Source: Sulfurovum sp.
GTDB taxonomy: Bacteria; Campylobacterota; Campylobacteria; Campylobacterales; Sulfurovaceae
Reading direction: 5' to 3'
DNA length: 15,252 bases
Assembly (NCBI GenBank): GCA_015490315.1
Contig: WFYB01000022.1
Location: 1 to 15,252 of the forward strand
Made by a program: the position numbers and the translations under genes. Positions 1 through 7,474 of this stretch are shown in pieces. The notes beneath the pieces were generated by a model. The model saw nothing but the letters and a program-made list of their open reading frames with translations. It had not been told where the DNA came from and did not search any database. Within the stretch, counting starts at the first letter, position 1; each line of letters begins with the position of its first letter.

Positions 1-1199
1 ATGCGATCTATGCCCTCAAAAATATCCGCTTGCTTGATACCAAAGTGCGTATCATCCTGGTCAACCAGTGGGATGACGAAGAGATCGGCAGGGATATGGA
101 GAACATCACCCATATCGATGTGAATGAGCTGATGGCGGCACACCTCTATGATCAGCTTCCCAATGTCCCGCTGGTCGCACAGAATGTCGGTCTGGGTCGC
201 GGTGAGATCATGGAGATCCATGTCCCTTTCGGCAGTGCCTATGCCTACAGACACGTCGGTTCTATCCTTCAGCGCAAGTGGAAGATCGCCGCTATATATC
301 GGGATGACAAGCAAATATTGCCGACCAATGCGACGATGATCCGCCCAAACGATGCGCTTTTGGTCGTAGGCAAACCGATGGTGCTTGACGGGGTATACCG
401 TGCGATCAACAAACGTATCGGGCTTTTCCCTGAACCTTTCGGGCATGATCTCTATCTGCTGCTTGATTTCCGCTATGACCAGGAGAGAGCACTGCAGTAT
501 CTCAGAGAGAGCAGCTATCTTACAGAAAAACTCGAAAACAAATCTCTTTTTGTCAGGATCATCAACCCAAGCAACTTTGCACTGATCGATGAACTGAGAA
601 AGTTCGAAAGTGATCAGGTAACGCTCCTGATCTCCTATGATGAGGAGGATGCCGCGGCGATCATAGAATATGATATCGGTGAGCATGATATCGGACTGGT
701 ACTTGCAAGTACCGAAACTTTTGAGGCAGATGAGCTCAAAGAGATCCTTTACAATCTCAAAAAACTGGTCTATCTTTTCGGCGATTGTCCGCTCTACAAT
801 GTCCATGAGTCTGTGGTGCTCATCGGTGAAGATGAGAAGATGGAATCGATCTCCTCTACAGCATTTGATATCTCCGAATCGCTAGGACTCAAACTCAAAC
901 TCTGTGACTTCGATCCGGAAGGGGATTTTGAGAGCAAGAAGATGATACTCGAACACTATGAGACCCTCTCGCATATTTTCAATATCGATATAGGGATCGA
1001 ACAGAAGGTCGCCAACCCGATCAGAGAGCTCTCCCGTATGGAGAATGTCCTGCAGGTTGTTCCGTTTGAAAAGGCGTTGAGTTCAGAAGGTTTCCTCAAG
1101 CTACTCTCGACAAAAATAGACGACTTTCTTTTGCGCAGCCAAAAACATCCCAAGCTCCTTGTGCCGTTTGCGCTTGCAGAGGGTAAAGAGGAGGGCTAA
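1..1199 (+). CDS. TrkA/RCK-type potassium channel regulatory protein, COG3400-like (5' partial)
   Basis: The reading frame is open from base 3 with no stop, so the gene begins before the window. A TTG at 30 is not its start. The first 50 visible residues look like the end of a Rossmann-like TrkA-N/RCK domain. About nt 177-389 encode a compact RCK_C (TrkA_C)-like domain: a GLGRGEIMEIHVP strand, then an IAAIYRDD strand, then the RPNDALLVVGKP signature of this family. RCK_C domains bind regulatory ligands and gate K+ channels or Trk transporters. The remaining 270 residues are acidic alpha/beta sequence without a motif I can name, as in the long COG3400 proteins of Campylobacterota. The missing N-terminus may hold ion-channel helices; that is inference. 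The stop TAA (1197-1199) runs into an inverted repeat. It was probably transcribed ahead of aroB, which has its own promoter. Confidence 0.72.
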   Translation, partial: AIYALKNIRLLDTKVRIILVNQWDDEEIGRDMENITHIDVNELMAAHLYDQLPNVPLVAQNVGLGRGEIMEIHVPFGSAYAYRHVGSILQRKWKIAAIYRDDKQILPTNATMIRPNDALLVVGKPMVLDGVYRAINKRIGLFPEPFGHDLYLLLDFRYDQERALQYLRESSYLTEKLENKSLFVRIINPSNFALIDELRKFESDQVTLLISYDEEDAAAIIEYDIGEHDIGLVLASTETFEADELKEILYNLKKLVYLFGDCPLYNVHESVVLIGEDEKMESISSTAFDISESLGLKLKLCDFDPEGDFESKKMILEHYETLSHIFNIDIGIEQKVANPIRELSRMENVLQVVPFEKALSSEGFLKLLSTKIDDFLLRSQKHPKLLVPFALAEGKEEG

Positions 1200-1241
1200 A
1201 CCTAAATCTCGACATAGAAATTCAGCTTCGAGATTTGGGTT
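1199..1241. repeat. Inverted repeat / stem-loop right after the TrkA-like gene
   Basis: Bases 1199-1212 pair with 1228-1241: 14 consecutive pairs, one of them a G-U wobble (T1203 with G1237), around a 15-nt loop. The stem begins at the last base of the stop codon. No T-run follows in either direction, so it is not a classical intrinsic terminator. It may protect or process the 3' end of the mRNA. Confidence 0.6.
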
Positions 1242-1323
1242 AAAAGCCTCTTCGTGCCGCTACAACGAGCTTTAACCACAAATAAGATAAAATAAAGCCA
1301 ATTATAATCTAACGAAGGCTTTT
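1242..1323. repeat. Inverted repeat bracketing the aroB promoter and RBS
   Basis: AAAAGCC (1242-1248) pairs with GGCTTTT (1317-1323), and TTCGT (1251-1255) pairs with ACGAA (1312-1316), leaving a 2-nt bulge (12 pairs in total). The 56-nt interior contains the aroB -10 box, and the 3' arm includes the likely aroB ribosome-binding site GAAGG (1314-1318). A read-through transcript from upstream could fold this way, but a transcript starting at the aroB promoter would lack the 5' arm. This function is inferred. Confidence 0.35.
1303..1308 (+). promoter_or_regulatory. Candidate promoter -10 box of the aroB operon
   Basis: A perfect TATAAT lies 20 bases before the aroB ATG in an AT-rich stretch (1271-1310). 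No good -35 is visible, which is common for sigma-70 promoters in Campylobacterota. Transcription would start near 1315, giving a 5' leader of only about 14 bases with GAAGG at its very beginning. Confidence 0.5.
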
Positions 1324-1328
1324 TCTCC

Positions 1329-2381
1329 ATGATCGTTCCAATAGAATTGCCCCATACCGGTACCGTAAAGTATGACATCACTATCGATGCGCTGCCGGAG
1401 CTGACCTTTGATACCAATGTAGTTATTGTCACCAACCCCACTGTCGCAGGCTACCATCTCGACAGACTGCTTTCGCATATCAAAGCTGATCAGCTTCATG
1501 TCGTCACGGTACCTGATGGTGAGGAGTACAAGACCCTCCAGACTGTCGAGCAGATACTTGATGAGTGCTTCGAACACAAACTTGACAGAAAATCACTGCT
1601 GATCGCATTTGGCGGCGGCGTGATCGGGGATATGACGGGGTTTACGGCATCACTCTATCAAAGAGGGATCGATTTTGTACAAATACCTACGACACTCCTT
1701 TCTCAGGTCGATGCGAGTGTAGGGGGTAAAACAGGGGTCAACAACAAATACGGCAAAAATCTCATCGGTGCTTTCTATCAGCCCAAAGCGGTCTATATCG
1801 ATCCTGCATTTCTCGAGACACTTCCCGAGCGGGAGTTTGCCGCAGGTGTGGCAGAGATCATTAAGATGGCAGTGATGTTCGACAAAGACTACTTCGATTT
1901 TCTCAAAGAAGCCGATCTGCACGATACAGAGACGCTCAAAGAGACGATCCGACGCAGTGTCGAGCTCAAGGCATGGGTCGTCAACCAGGATGAGAAGGAG
2001 GCTGGCATCAGGGCGGTACTCAACTACGGGCATACCTTTGGGCATGTCATCGAGAACGAGACCGGGTACAAAACCTATCTGCACGGCGAGGCGGTCGCTA
2101 TCGGTATGGTCATGGCGAATGCACTGGCAGTCTCACTGGGACTCATGTCGACAGAGGAGGCAGAGGAGATCAAAGCACTTTTGCAGAAGCATCATCTGCC
2201 CGTCGACTATGCGATCAAGGATGTCGACAGCTTTTATGAGCATTTCTTCCTGGACAAAAAAAGTGCCAAAGGGAGCATCAAATTTATCCTTCCTGAAGGC
2301 ATAGGAGGGCATCGGATCGTTCAAGATATCGATGAGGCAGAGGTCAAAAAGGTGCTGAAGCAGTTTGAGGGGCAGGGATGA
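1329..2381 (+). CDS. aroB: 3-dehydroquinate synthase
   Basis: The enzyme converts DAHP to 3-dehydroquinate, the second step of the shikimate pathway, in the cytoplasm, using NAD+ and a divalent metal. The 350-aa length is normal. The family motifs are clear: nucleotide-binding GGGVIGD at residues 95-101, PTTLLSQVDASVGGKTGVN at 120-138 with lysines for substrate phosphate/carboxylate binding, and the metal ligands E176 (AGVAEIIK), H235 (NYGHTFGH) and H252 (LHGEA). The ATG at 1329 is preceded by GAAGG at 10 nt and fits the usual N-terminus. It is the first gene of a tight run: its last bases overlap the next start (ATGA at 2378-2381), which implies translational coupling with the MscS-type channel. 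I recall the same neighbour order in Helicobacter and Campylobacter. Confidence 0.97.
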   Translation: MIVPIELPHTGTVKYDITIDALPELTFDTNVVIVTNPTVAGYHLDRLLSHIKADQLHVVTVPDGEEYKTLQTVEQILDECFEHKLDRKSLLIAFGGGVIGDMTGFTASLYQRGIDFVQIPTTLLSQVDASVGGKTGVNNKYGKNLIGAFYQPKAVYIDPAFLETLPEREFAAGVAEIIKMAVMFDKDYFDFLKEADLHDTETLKETIRRSVELKAWVVNQDEKEAGIRAVLNYGHTFGHVIENETGYKTYLHGEAVAIGMVMANALAVSLGLMSTEEAEEIKALLQKHHLPVDYAIKDVDSFYEHFFLDKKSAKGSIKFILPEGIGGHRIVQDIDEAEVKKVLKQFEGQG

Positions 2382-4060
2382 GACGATACCTGCTGCTGAT
2401 TACTATCCTCCTTGCTGCTTCCCTCTATGCAGAAAATAATACTACCCAAAATAGTGATACAAATATACCACTAACCGCAGTAGTAGAAGAGCTCAATCTT
2501 TCGGAAGCACCTTCCAGCCAGGAGCAGTCACAGATCAAGGCACTGCTCGCATCCAAAGACCAGATAGACCAGGAGCTGCTGGAGAACAATATCTGGTCCA
2601 AGATCTACAGCAACTACCACACCTACAAAGAGCTTGAGCAAAAGAAGAAAAAGCTTGAGGCGCAGATCAAGAAACTTGAGGCAAAAAAGAAGCGCAGCAA
2701 GGATGAAGAGGAGATACTCGCTGCAAGCAAAGAGGAGTATCAGACACTTCAGGGTAAGCTTCAACTGCTCAAAGAGTACGAGAAGGATCCTTTCAAAAAG
2801 CTCCTTACACCGCCGGAGATCGGAGAAGTTCCAACTGTGGGAAATCCCTTTGCCATCATCAGTGCGCTCTCCTATCAGAAGAAGCTGACATCTGACCAGG
2901 AGGAGTACAACAACCGCTACGCTTCGCTTCAGCATATTGTTAGCAAACTCAAAGAGCGTGACGAGATCCTCAAAAAGTTGAGAGAACTCGATCCAAACAA
3001 CAAGAAGTATGCCCAGGAAGCCAAGCAGGTCGAGGATGAGATCAAGACATTCCTTCCGGTACTCGATATCTTCAAGACCACCAACAATGTTCATACCAAA
3101 AAGATCGATGAGATCAAACTCAAACTCAAAAACGATATCAAACGAGAAATTGAAAAGACGATGACCATTGGTGCGGTGATCCTTGTCTTTATCCTGCTGC
3201 TGCTGATCATCAAGTATTTTGTCCGAAAATATATGTCGGACAATGAACGCTTCTATACGATCAACAAGGCACTCAATATCACTTTCCTTTTTTTGATGAT
3301 ATTGACACTCCTTTTGGCATATATCGAGAATGTCAGTTATCTGGTGACGATCCTCGGATTTGCTTCTGCGGGTATCGCTATTGCGATGAAAGACTGGTTT
3401 ATGTCGTTGATGGGGTGGTTTGCGATCATACTGGGCGGTACGATCCATGTCGGTGATCGGGTCAAGTTTGTCAAAGACGGCGTTGAGTACATCGGGGATA
3501 TCGTCGATATCTCTTTGTTGCGTATGACTGTACATGAGGATGTTACGCTGACCACCTATATGCACAACAGGCGTGCTGGGCGGATCATCTTTATCCCCAA
3601 CAACTATATCTTTACCGATATGATCGCCAACTACTCCCATGCTGGACTCAAAACGGTATGGGACGGGATCGACTTCGTGATCACATTCGATTCGGATGTG
3701 CAAAAAGCTGCCTCGATCGCCAAGGAGGTTACGCGTAAATACTCCAAAGGATACACCGACATCACGCGTAAACAGCTCAACAAGCTTCGCAGTCAGTACA
3801 GTATCAGAAACACCAATGTCGAGCCGCGTATTTTGACCTTTATCGAGGATTACGGGATGAAGATATCTGCATGGTACCTGACCAATTCCTATGCGACCCT
3901 GACCCTTAGGAGTACCATCTCCGCAGAGATCATCCGCAGACTCCATGAGGAGGAGAGTATCACTCTGGCATATCCTACACAGTCTATCTACATCGACAAA
4001 GATGTACGCAAACCAAAACCGGAACAAAAAGAGATTCCAATGGGTGAGGAGACCTACTGA
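2378..4060 (+). CDS. MscS-family mechanosensitive channel with secreted coiled-coil N-terminus
   Basis: This is a small-conductance mechanosensitive channel of the inner membrane, releasing solutes on hypo-osmotic shock. The 560 residues split as follows. A signal peptide covers 1-18 (hydrophobic core, SLYA|EN cleavage). A charged periplasmic region (about 50-255) is rich in Lys/Glu heptads and predicted to be coiled coil (strongest at 82-135 and 180-225). Transmembrane helices lie at about 262-282 and 297-316, followed by the pore helix region 320-357 with the Gly/Ala-rich pattern ILGFASAGIAIAMKDW. The MscS beta domain follows (GGTIHVGDRVKF, 353-364; FIPNNYIF, 405-412), then a C-terminal alpha/beta domain. 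E. coli MscS is 286 aa, so the first 260 residues are an extension. The start overlaps the aroB stop by 4 bases and the last base of its stop codon is the first base of mtaB. The function of the coiled coil is unknown. Confidence 0.9.
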   Translation: MRRYLLLITILLAASLYAENNTTQNSDTNIPLTAVVEELNLSEAPSSQEQSQIKALLASKDQIDQELLENNIWSKIYSNYHTYKELEQKKKKLEAQIKKLEAKKKRSKDEEEILAASKEEYQTLQGKLQLLKEYEKDPFKKLLTPPEIGEVPTVGNPFAIISALSYQKKLTSDQEEYNNRYASLQHIVSKLKERDEILKKLRELDPNNKKYAQEAKQVEDEIKTFLPVLDIFKTTNNVHTKKIDEIKLKLKNDIKREIEKTMTIGAVILVFILLLLIIKYFVRKYMSDNERFYTINKALNITFLFLMILTLLLAYIENVSYLVTILGFASAGIAIAMKDWFMSLMGWFAIILGGTIHVGDRVKFVKDGVEYIGDIVDISLLRMTVHEDVTLTTYMHNRRAGRIIFIPNNYIFTDMIANYSHAGLKTVWDGIDFVITFDSDVQKAASIAKEVTRKYSKGYTDITRKQLNKLRSQYSIRNTNVEPRILTFIEDYGMKISAWYLTNSYATLTLRSTISAEIIRRLHEEESITLAYPTQSIYIDKDVRKPKPEQKEIPMGEETY

Positions 4061-5307
4061 TGCAAAAAGTCTATTTCAAAACATTCGGCTGCCGTACCAA
4101 CCAGTTCGATACGCAGGTGATGATCTCCAAGCTGAAGGATTATGAGCTAACGATGAATGAGCTCGAATCAGACATCATCGTCGTCAACTCCTGTACCGTT
4201 ACCAACGGTGCAGACTCCTCAGTACGCAACTATATCTCATCGATGAAACGCAAAAACCCCAATGCACGTGTCATCCTTGCCGGATGCGGCTCACACTCAA
4301 AAGGAGAGAGCCTCTTTACGGACAAGAAAGTCTTTGGGGTCATCGGACACTCTGAGAAAGAGAAGATCAATGAGATACTGGGGCAGACACAGCCATTTTA
4401 CCAGATAGGGGATCTCGAGCACATCGACTCTACCATCGTCGAAGAGTTTGTAGGGAAGAGCCGTGCATTTATCAAGATCCAGGAGGGGTGTGACTTCGCA
4501 TGCTCATACTGTATCATCCCGCAGGTACGCGGTGCGGCAAGATCACACAAAGAGGAGACGATCCTTGAGCAGATCAGCAAGCTCTCATCCAACGGTTTTG
4601 GAGAGTTTATCCTCACCGGTACCAACGTCGGAAGCTACGGCAAAGATCACGGTACTTCGATGGCTGAGCTCCTTAAGAAAATGAGTATGATCCGCGGTGT
4701 CCGCCGTATCCGTATCGGCAGTCTGGAGCCTATTCAGATCGACGATGCCTTTATGGAGCTTTTGGATGAGCCGTGGATGTCAAGGCATCTACACATCGCA
4801 CTACAGCATACCTCTGACAAAATGCTCAAGCTCATGAACCGAAGAAACGATTTCAAAAGCGATCTGGCACTCTTTGAGAAGATCGCCCAAAAAGGCTATG
4901 CGATCGGTACAGACTTTATCGTAGGGCATCCCGGAGAGGATGAGAAGAGCTGGGCAGAGGCGATTGAGCGGGTCAAGCAGCTGCCTCTGACGCATGTGCA
5001 TGCATTCAGCTACTCCAAACGTGACAACACCGCATCCGCGACGATGAAACCAGAAGTCAGAGGCAATATCGCCAAGGAGCGCCACAAAGAGCTCACAGCA
5101 CTTGTCAATGCCAAAAACTACGCCTTTAGGCGTGCCCATACCGACAACCTTGAAGTACTGCTCGAAAACGGCAAGGATGGGGTTTATCACGGTTTTGACC
5201 AGTACTTCAACAAGGTAGAGGTCAAAAGTGAGGAGGATCTCAGCAGCAACTGGGTGCTCCTCAATCAGGTGGAGGTGACCGCACATGGTAACAAAGCGCA
5301 GATTTGA
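4060..5307 (+). CDS. mtaB: tRNA (N6-threonylcarbamoyladenosine(37)-C2)-methylthiotransferase MtaB-like
   Basis: This radical-SAM enzyme adds a methylthio group to t6A37 of tRNAs that read ANN codons, which supports decoding accuracy. In 415 residues it shows the three cysteines of the N-terminal auxiliary [4Fe-4S] cluster, C11 (FGCRTNQFDT), C45 (VNSCTVTN) and C76 (LAGCGSHS), then the radical-SAM CxxxCxxC at C144, C148, C151 (EGCDFACSYC). A TIM-barrel core follows (TGTNVGSYG, RIGSLEP, DFIVGHPGE), then a short TRAM-like C-terminus (about 365-410). MtaB rather than MiaB or RimO is preferred because of the VNSCTVTN and FGCRTNQ patterns and the length. The ATG at 4060 shares one base with the preceding stop (TGATG), so translation is probably coupled to the channel gene. 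The 3' end overlaps the next gene by 23 bases. Confidence 0.9.
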   Translation: MQKVYFKTFGCRTNQFDTQVMISKLKDYELTMNELESDIIVVNSCTVTNGADSSVRNYISSMKRKNPNARVILAGCGSHSKGESLFTDKKVFGVIGHSEKEKINEILGQTQPFYQIGDLEHIDSTIVEEFVGKSRAFIKIQEGCDFACSYCIIPQVRGAARSHKEETILEQISKLSSNGFGEFILTGTNVGSYGKDHGTSMAELLKKMSMIRGVRRIRIGSLEPIQIDDAFMELLDEPWMSRHLHIALQHTSDKMLKLMNRRNDFKSDLALFEKIAQKGYAIGTDFIVGHPGEDEKSWAEAIERVKQLPLTHVHAFSYSKRDNTASATMKPEVRGNIAKERHKELTALVNAKNYAFRRAHTDNLEVLLENGKDGVYHGFDQYFNKVEVKSEEDLSSNWVLLNQVEVTAHGNKAQI

Positions 5308-6958
5308 TCCACGCAGGATCAACCAAAAGAACCTTAGGATCATTGTCGGACTTGCACTGCTCTTTGTACTGCTGATCAGCTATGCTTTTTTGCGTGATAC
5401 CGATCCGCTCATTACCCACAAAGAGGCAAATGCACTCTTTACCAAGGACAAAATTGAGAAACTGATCATCGATGGTGACTATATCCGCATCCAGACACCC
5501 CAAGGCAGATATAAAGTCTACAAAGAGGCGATCAATACCGCTCCCTTTTTCAGTAAATATCCCGTCGAAGTAAAGCAGAGTGCGATCTCTCTTTATGATC
5601 TACTCTCGTTACTTATCCTTATAGGGGCATTTACACTCTTCTTCCGTTTTATGAAGCAGAGCAGGCTTCAGCAGCTCAAGCAGATCAGGAGTGTCTCAAG
5701 AAGCAGTGAGAATGAGGGGATAGAGCCTATCGTGGCGATCAAATCCAACGTTACTTTCGATGATGTTGCAGGAATCAAAGATGTCAAAGAGGAGCTTGAG
5801 GAGATCATCGATTTTCTGCGTGAACCGCAGAAGTACAGAGAGCTCGATATCCGTCTACCCAAAGGGGTGCTTCTCGTAGGTCCTCCGGGTGTAGGCAAGA
5901 CCCTTATCTCCAAAGCGGTCGCGGGGGAGGCGGGTGTACCCTTCTTCTACCAAAGCGGGGCGAGTTTTGTGCATATCTATGTAGGTATGGGTGCCAAGCG
6001 GGTTAGTGAGCTCTTTCGCAAAGCGAAGCAGAATGCCCCCAGTATTATCTTTATCGATGAGATCGATGCGGTGGGCAAAAGCAGAGGGGAGTTTCGCAAC
6101 GATGAGCGTGAGGCGACACTCAATCAGCTGCTGACCGAAATGGACGGCTTTGAAGAGAGCTCCGGTGTCATCGTGATCGGTGCGACCAACAAGATCGATG
6201 TACTTGATGAGGCGCTGCTACGTGCAGGGCGCTTTGACAGACGTATCCATATCTCGCTGCCTGACCTTGAAGATCGCATCAAGACCCTTGAGCTCTATCT
6301 TGCCAAGAAGCCGCACCGTGTCGATATCGAACAGGTGGCACGTATGACTGTCGGCTTCAACTCCGCAGCGCTTGACACACTTACTAATGAAGCGGCGATC
6401 CATGCGATGCGGGAGGGTAGAAGAGAGATAGAGACCTCAAACTTTGAAGCGGTCAAAGAGAAGGTGCTTCTGGGCAAGCGGAAGATCCTCAGTTTTACCG
6501 ATGAGGAGCGTCAGATACAGGCACTCTACCAGGGTGCCAAAGCGGTCATCGCTACCTGGCTCGATGTAGAGTTTGAAAAGATCGGTATTGTCAATACACG
6601 CTTTTTGACCCAGGAGCATGAGATACTCTCCAAATCCCAGCTGCTTAACCGTATCAAGACCTATCTTGCCGGAAGTATCGCAACCAAGCTGCACTACAAT
6701 GAGCAGTTTACCAATGCCAGCAGTGACATCATGCAGGCAAAAGAGCTTGTACGCAAGGTGATCTATGAGTATGCGATGAGTGACAACTTTATCATTACCC
6801 CCCAACAGGAAGAGGAACTTCTACGTGAGTCTGTCTCAGAGGTCAATACACTTCTTCAGACACTCGACAAAGCGCTCAAAGAGATCGCCGCATATCTTCT
6901 GGAAAATGAAAATATCACCCAGGAGAAGTGCCGGGATATTTTGAGAGGTATCTTTTAG
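5285..6958 (+). CDS. FtsH-like membrane AAA+ ATPase with degenerate protease site (pseudoprotease)
   Basis: The layout is that of FtsH: transmembrane helix at about 17-36, periplasmic segment 37-102, transmembrane helix 103-122, AAA+ module from about 155. All ATPase parts are present: Walker A GPPGVGKT (199-206), pore loop with aromatic Y232 in IYVGMG, Walker B IIFIDEID (254-261), second region of homology ending in LLRAGRFDRR with arginine fingers R313 and R316. The C-terminal domain still aligns by eye (ERQIQALYQGAKA, then LLNRI and LAGSIA, then ASSDIMQAKELVR). However, the zinc-binding HEAGH of FtsH is replaced by Y415-Q-G-A-K419, losing both histidines and the catalytic glutamate. D481 may still match the third zinc ligand. 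Length is 557 aa versus 644 for E. coli FtsH. The ATG at 5285 has a strong SD (GGAGGTG, 5271-5277) and lies inside the mtaB end. It probably unfolds or remodels membrane proteins, perhaps within mixed hexamers with a true FtsH encoded elsewhere (inference). Confidence 0.9.
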   Translation: MVTKRRFDPRRINQKNLRIIVGLALLFVLLISYAFLRDTDPLITHKEANALFTKDKIEKLIIDGDYIRIQTPQGRYKVYKEAINTAPFFSKYPVEVKQSAISLYDLLSLLILIGAFTLFFRFMKQSRLQQLKQIRSVSRSSENEGIEPIVAIKSNVTFDDVAGIKDVKEELEEIIDFLREPQKYRELDIRLPKGVLLVGPPGVGKTLISKAVAGEAGVPFFYQSGASFVHIYVGMGAKRVSELFRKAKQNAPSIIFIDEIDAVGKSRGEFRNDEREATLNQLLTEMDGFEESSGVIVIGATNKIDVLDEALLRAGRFDRRIHISLPDLEDRIKTLELYLAKKPHRVDIEQVARMTVGFNSAALDTLTNEAAIHAMREGRREIETSNFEAVKEKVLLGKRKILSFTDEERQIQALYQGAKAVIATWLDVEFEKIGIVNTRFLTQEHEILSKSQLLNRIKTYLAGSIATKLHYNEQFTNASSDIMQAKELVRKVIYEYAMSDNFIITPQQEEELLRESVSEVNTLLQTLDKALKEIAAYLLENENITQEKCRDILRGIF

Positions 6959-6961
6959 CCG

Positions 6962-7474
6962 ATGCGATATTTCAACGGGTTTTCCCTCCGTGGTGAGGAG
7001 CAGCTTTTCGAAGAGATAGTTCCGGGTACAGAGACGACAGTAGCCGGATTCAGCTATGGTGCACAGCAAGCTTTGGAGTATGCGCTGCATAGTTCCTGCC
7101 GTATCGACAGGCTCATCCTGATCTCCCCGGCTTTTTTCCATAATCAAAAGGAGAGCTTCATTCGTGCACAGTTGCGTTATTTTGAGAGTGACAAAGATGC
7201 CTACATCCAGACCTTTCTAAAAAATGTTGCCTATCCCTCCGATCGTGATCTGACCTCCTATCTGCATCCGGGTAACAAAGAGAGCCTTGAAGCACTGCTC
7301 AATTACCGATGGAAAGCGGAGGATCTGCACACCCTTCAACAAAAAGGGATACAAGTTGAAGTCTTTTTAGGGGCAGAGGATCGTATCATCGATGCCGAAG
7401 TTGCCTATGCTTTCTTCTCCGAACTTACCACAACTTATCTTATCAAAAAGGCGGGACATCTCCTTGCAAGCTGA
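6962..7474 (+). CDS. bioV: BioV-like pimeloyl-ACP methyl ester esterase
   Basis: This short alpha/beta-hydrolase has 170 residues. The nucleophile elbow is G29-F-S31-Y-G33, the acid is probably D140 (GAEDRIID) and the histidine is H166 (KKAGH), four residues before the end. BioV, described in Helicobacter pylori, is such a compact esterase without a large cap domain. It cleaves pimeloyl-ACP methyl ester after the BioC stage and so hands pimeloyl-ACP to biotin ring assembly, the job of BioH elsewhere. The length and the N-terminus starting directly at a strand (RYFNGFSL) match BioV better than BioH (about 256 aa) or a generic esterase. The ATG at 6962 lies 3 bases after the preceding stop, so it depends on the upstream operon. 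No bioC or other biotin gene is in the window. An unrelated alpha/beta-hydrolase role cannot be excluded. Confidence 0.75.
   Translation: MRYFNGFSLRGEEQLFEEIVPGTETTVAGFSYGAQQALEYALHSSCRIDRLILISPAFFHNQKESFIRAQLRYFESDKDAYIQTFLKNVAYPSDRDLTSYLHPGNKESLEALLNYRWKAEDLHTLQQKGIQVEVFLGAEDRIIDAEVAYAFFSELTTTYLIKKAGHLLAS

Noticed and set aside
2528..4027. A 499-codon open frame on the - strand across the MscS gene
   Set aside because: It lies entirely antisense to a well-motivated gene. Codon bias that avoids TTA, CTA and TCA in the real frame keeps the antisense frame open, and its translation shows no known motif and is oddly rich in Asp/Leu runs.
7392..7463. Longer start (ATG 7392) for the short-chain dehydrogenase
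   Set aside because: It would overlap bioV by 83 bases and add 24 residues before the Rossmann strand without any SD; TTG 7464 fits better.
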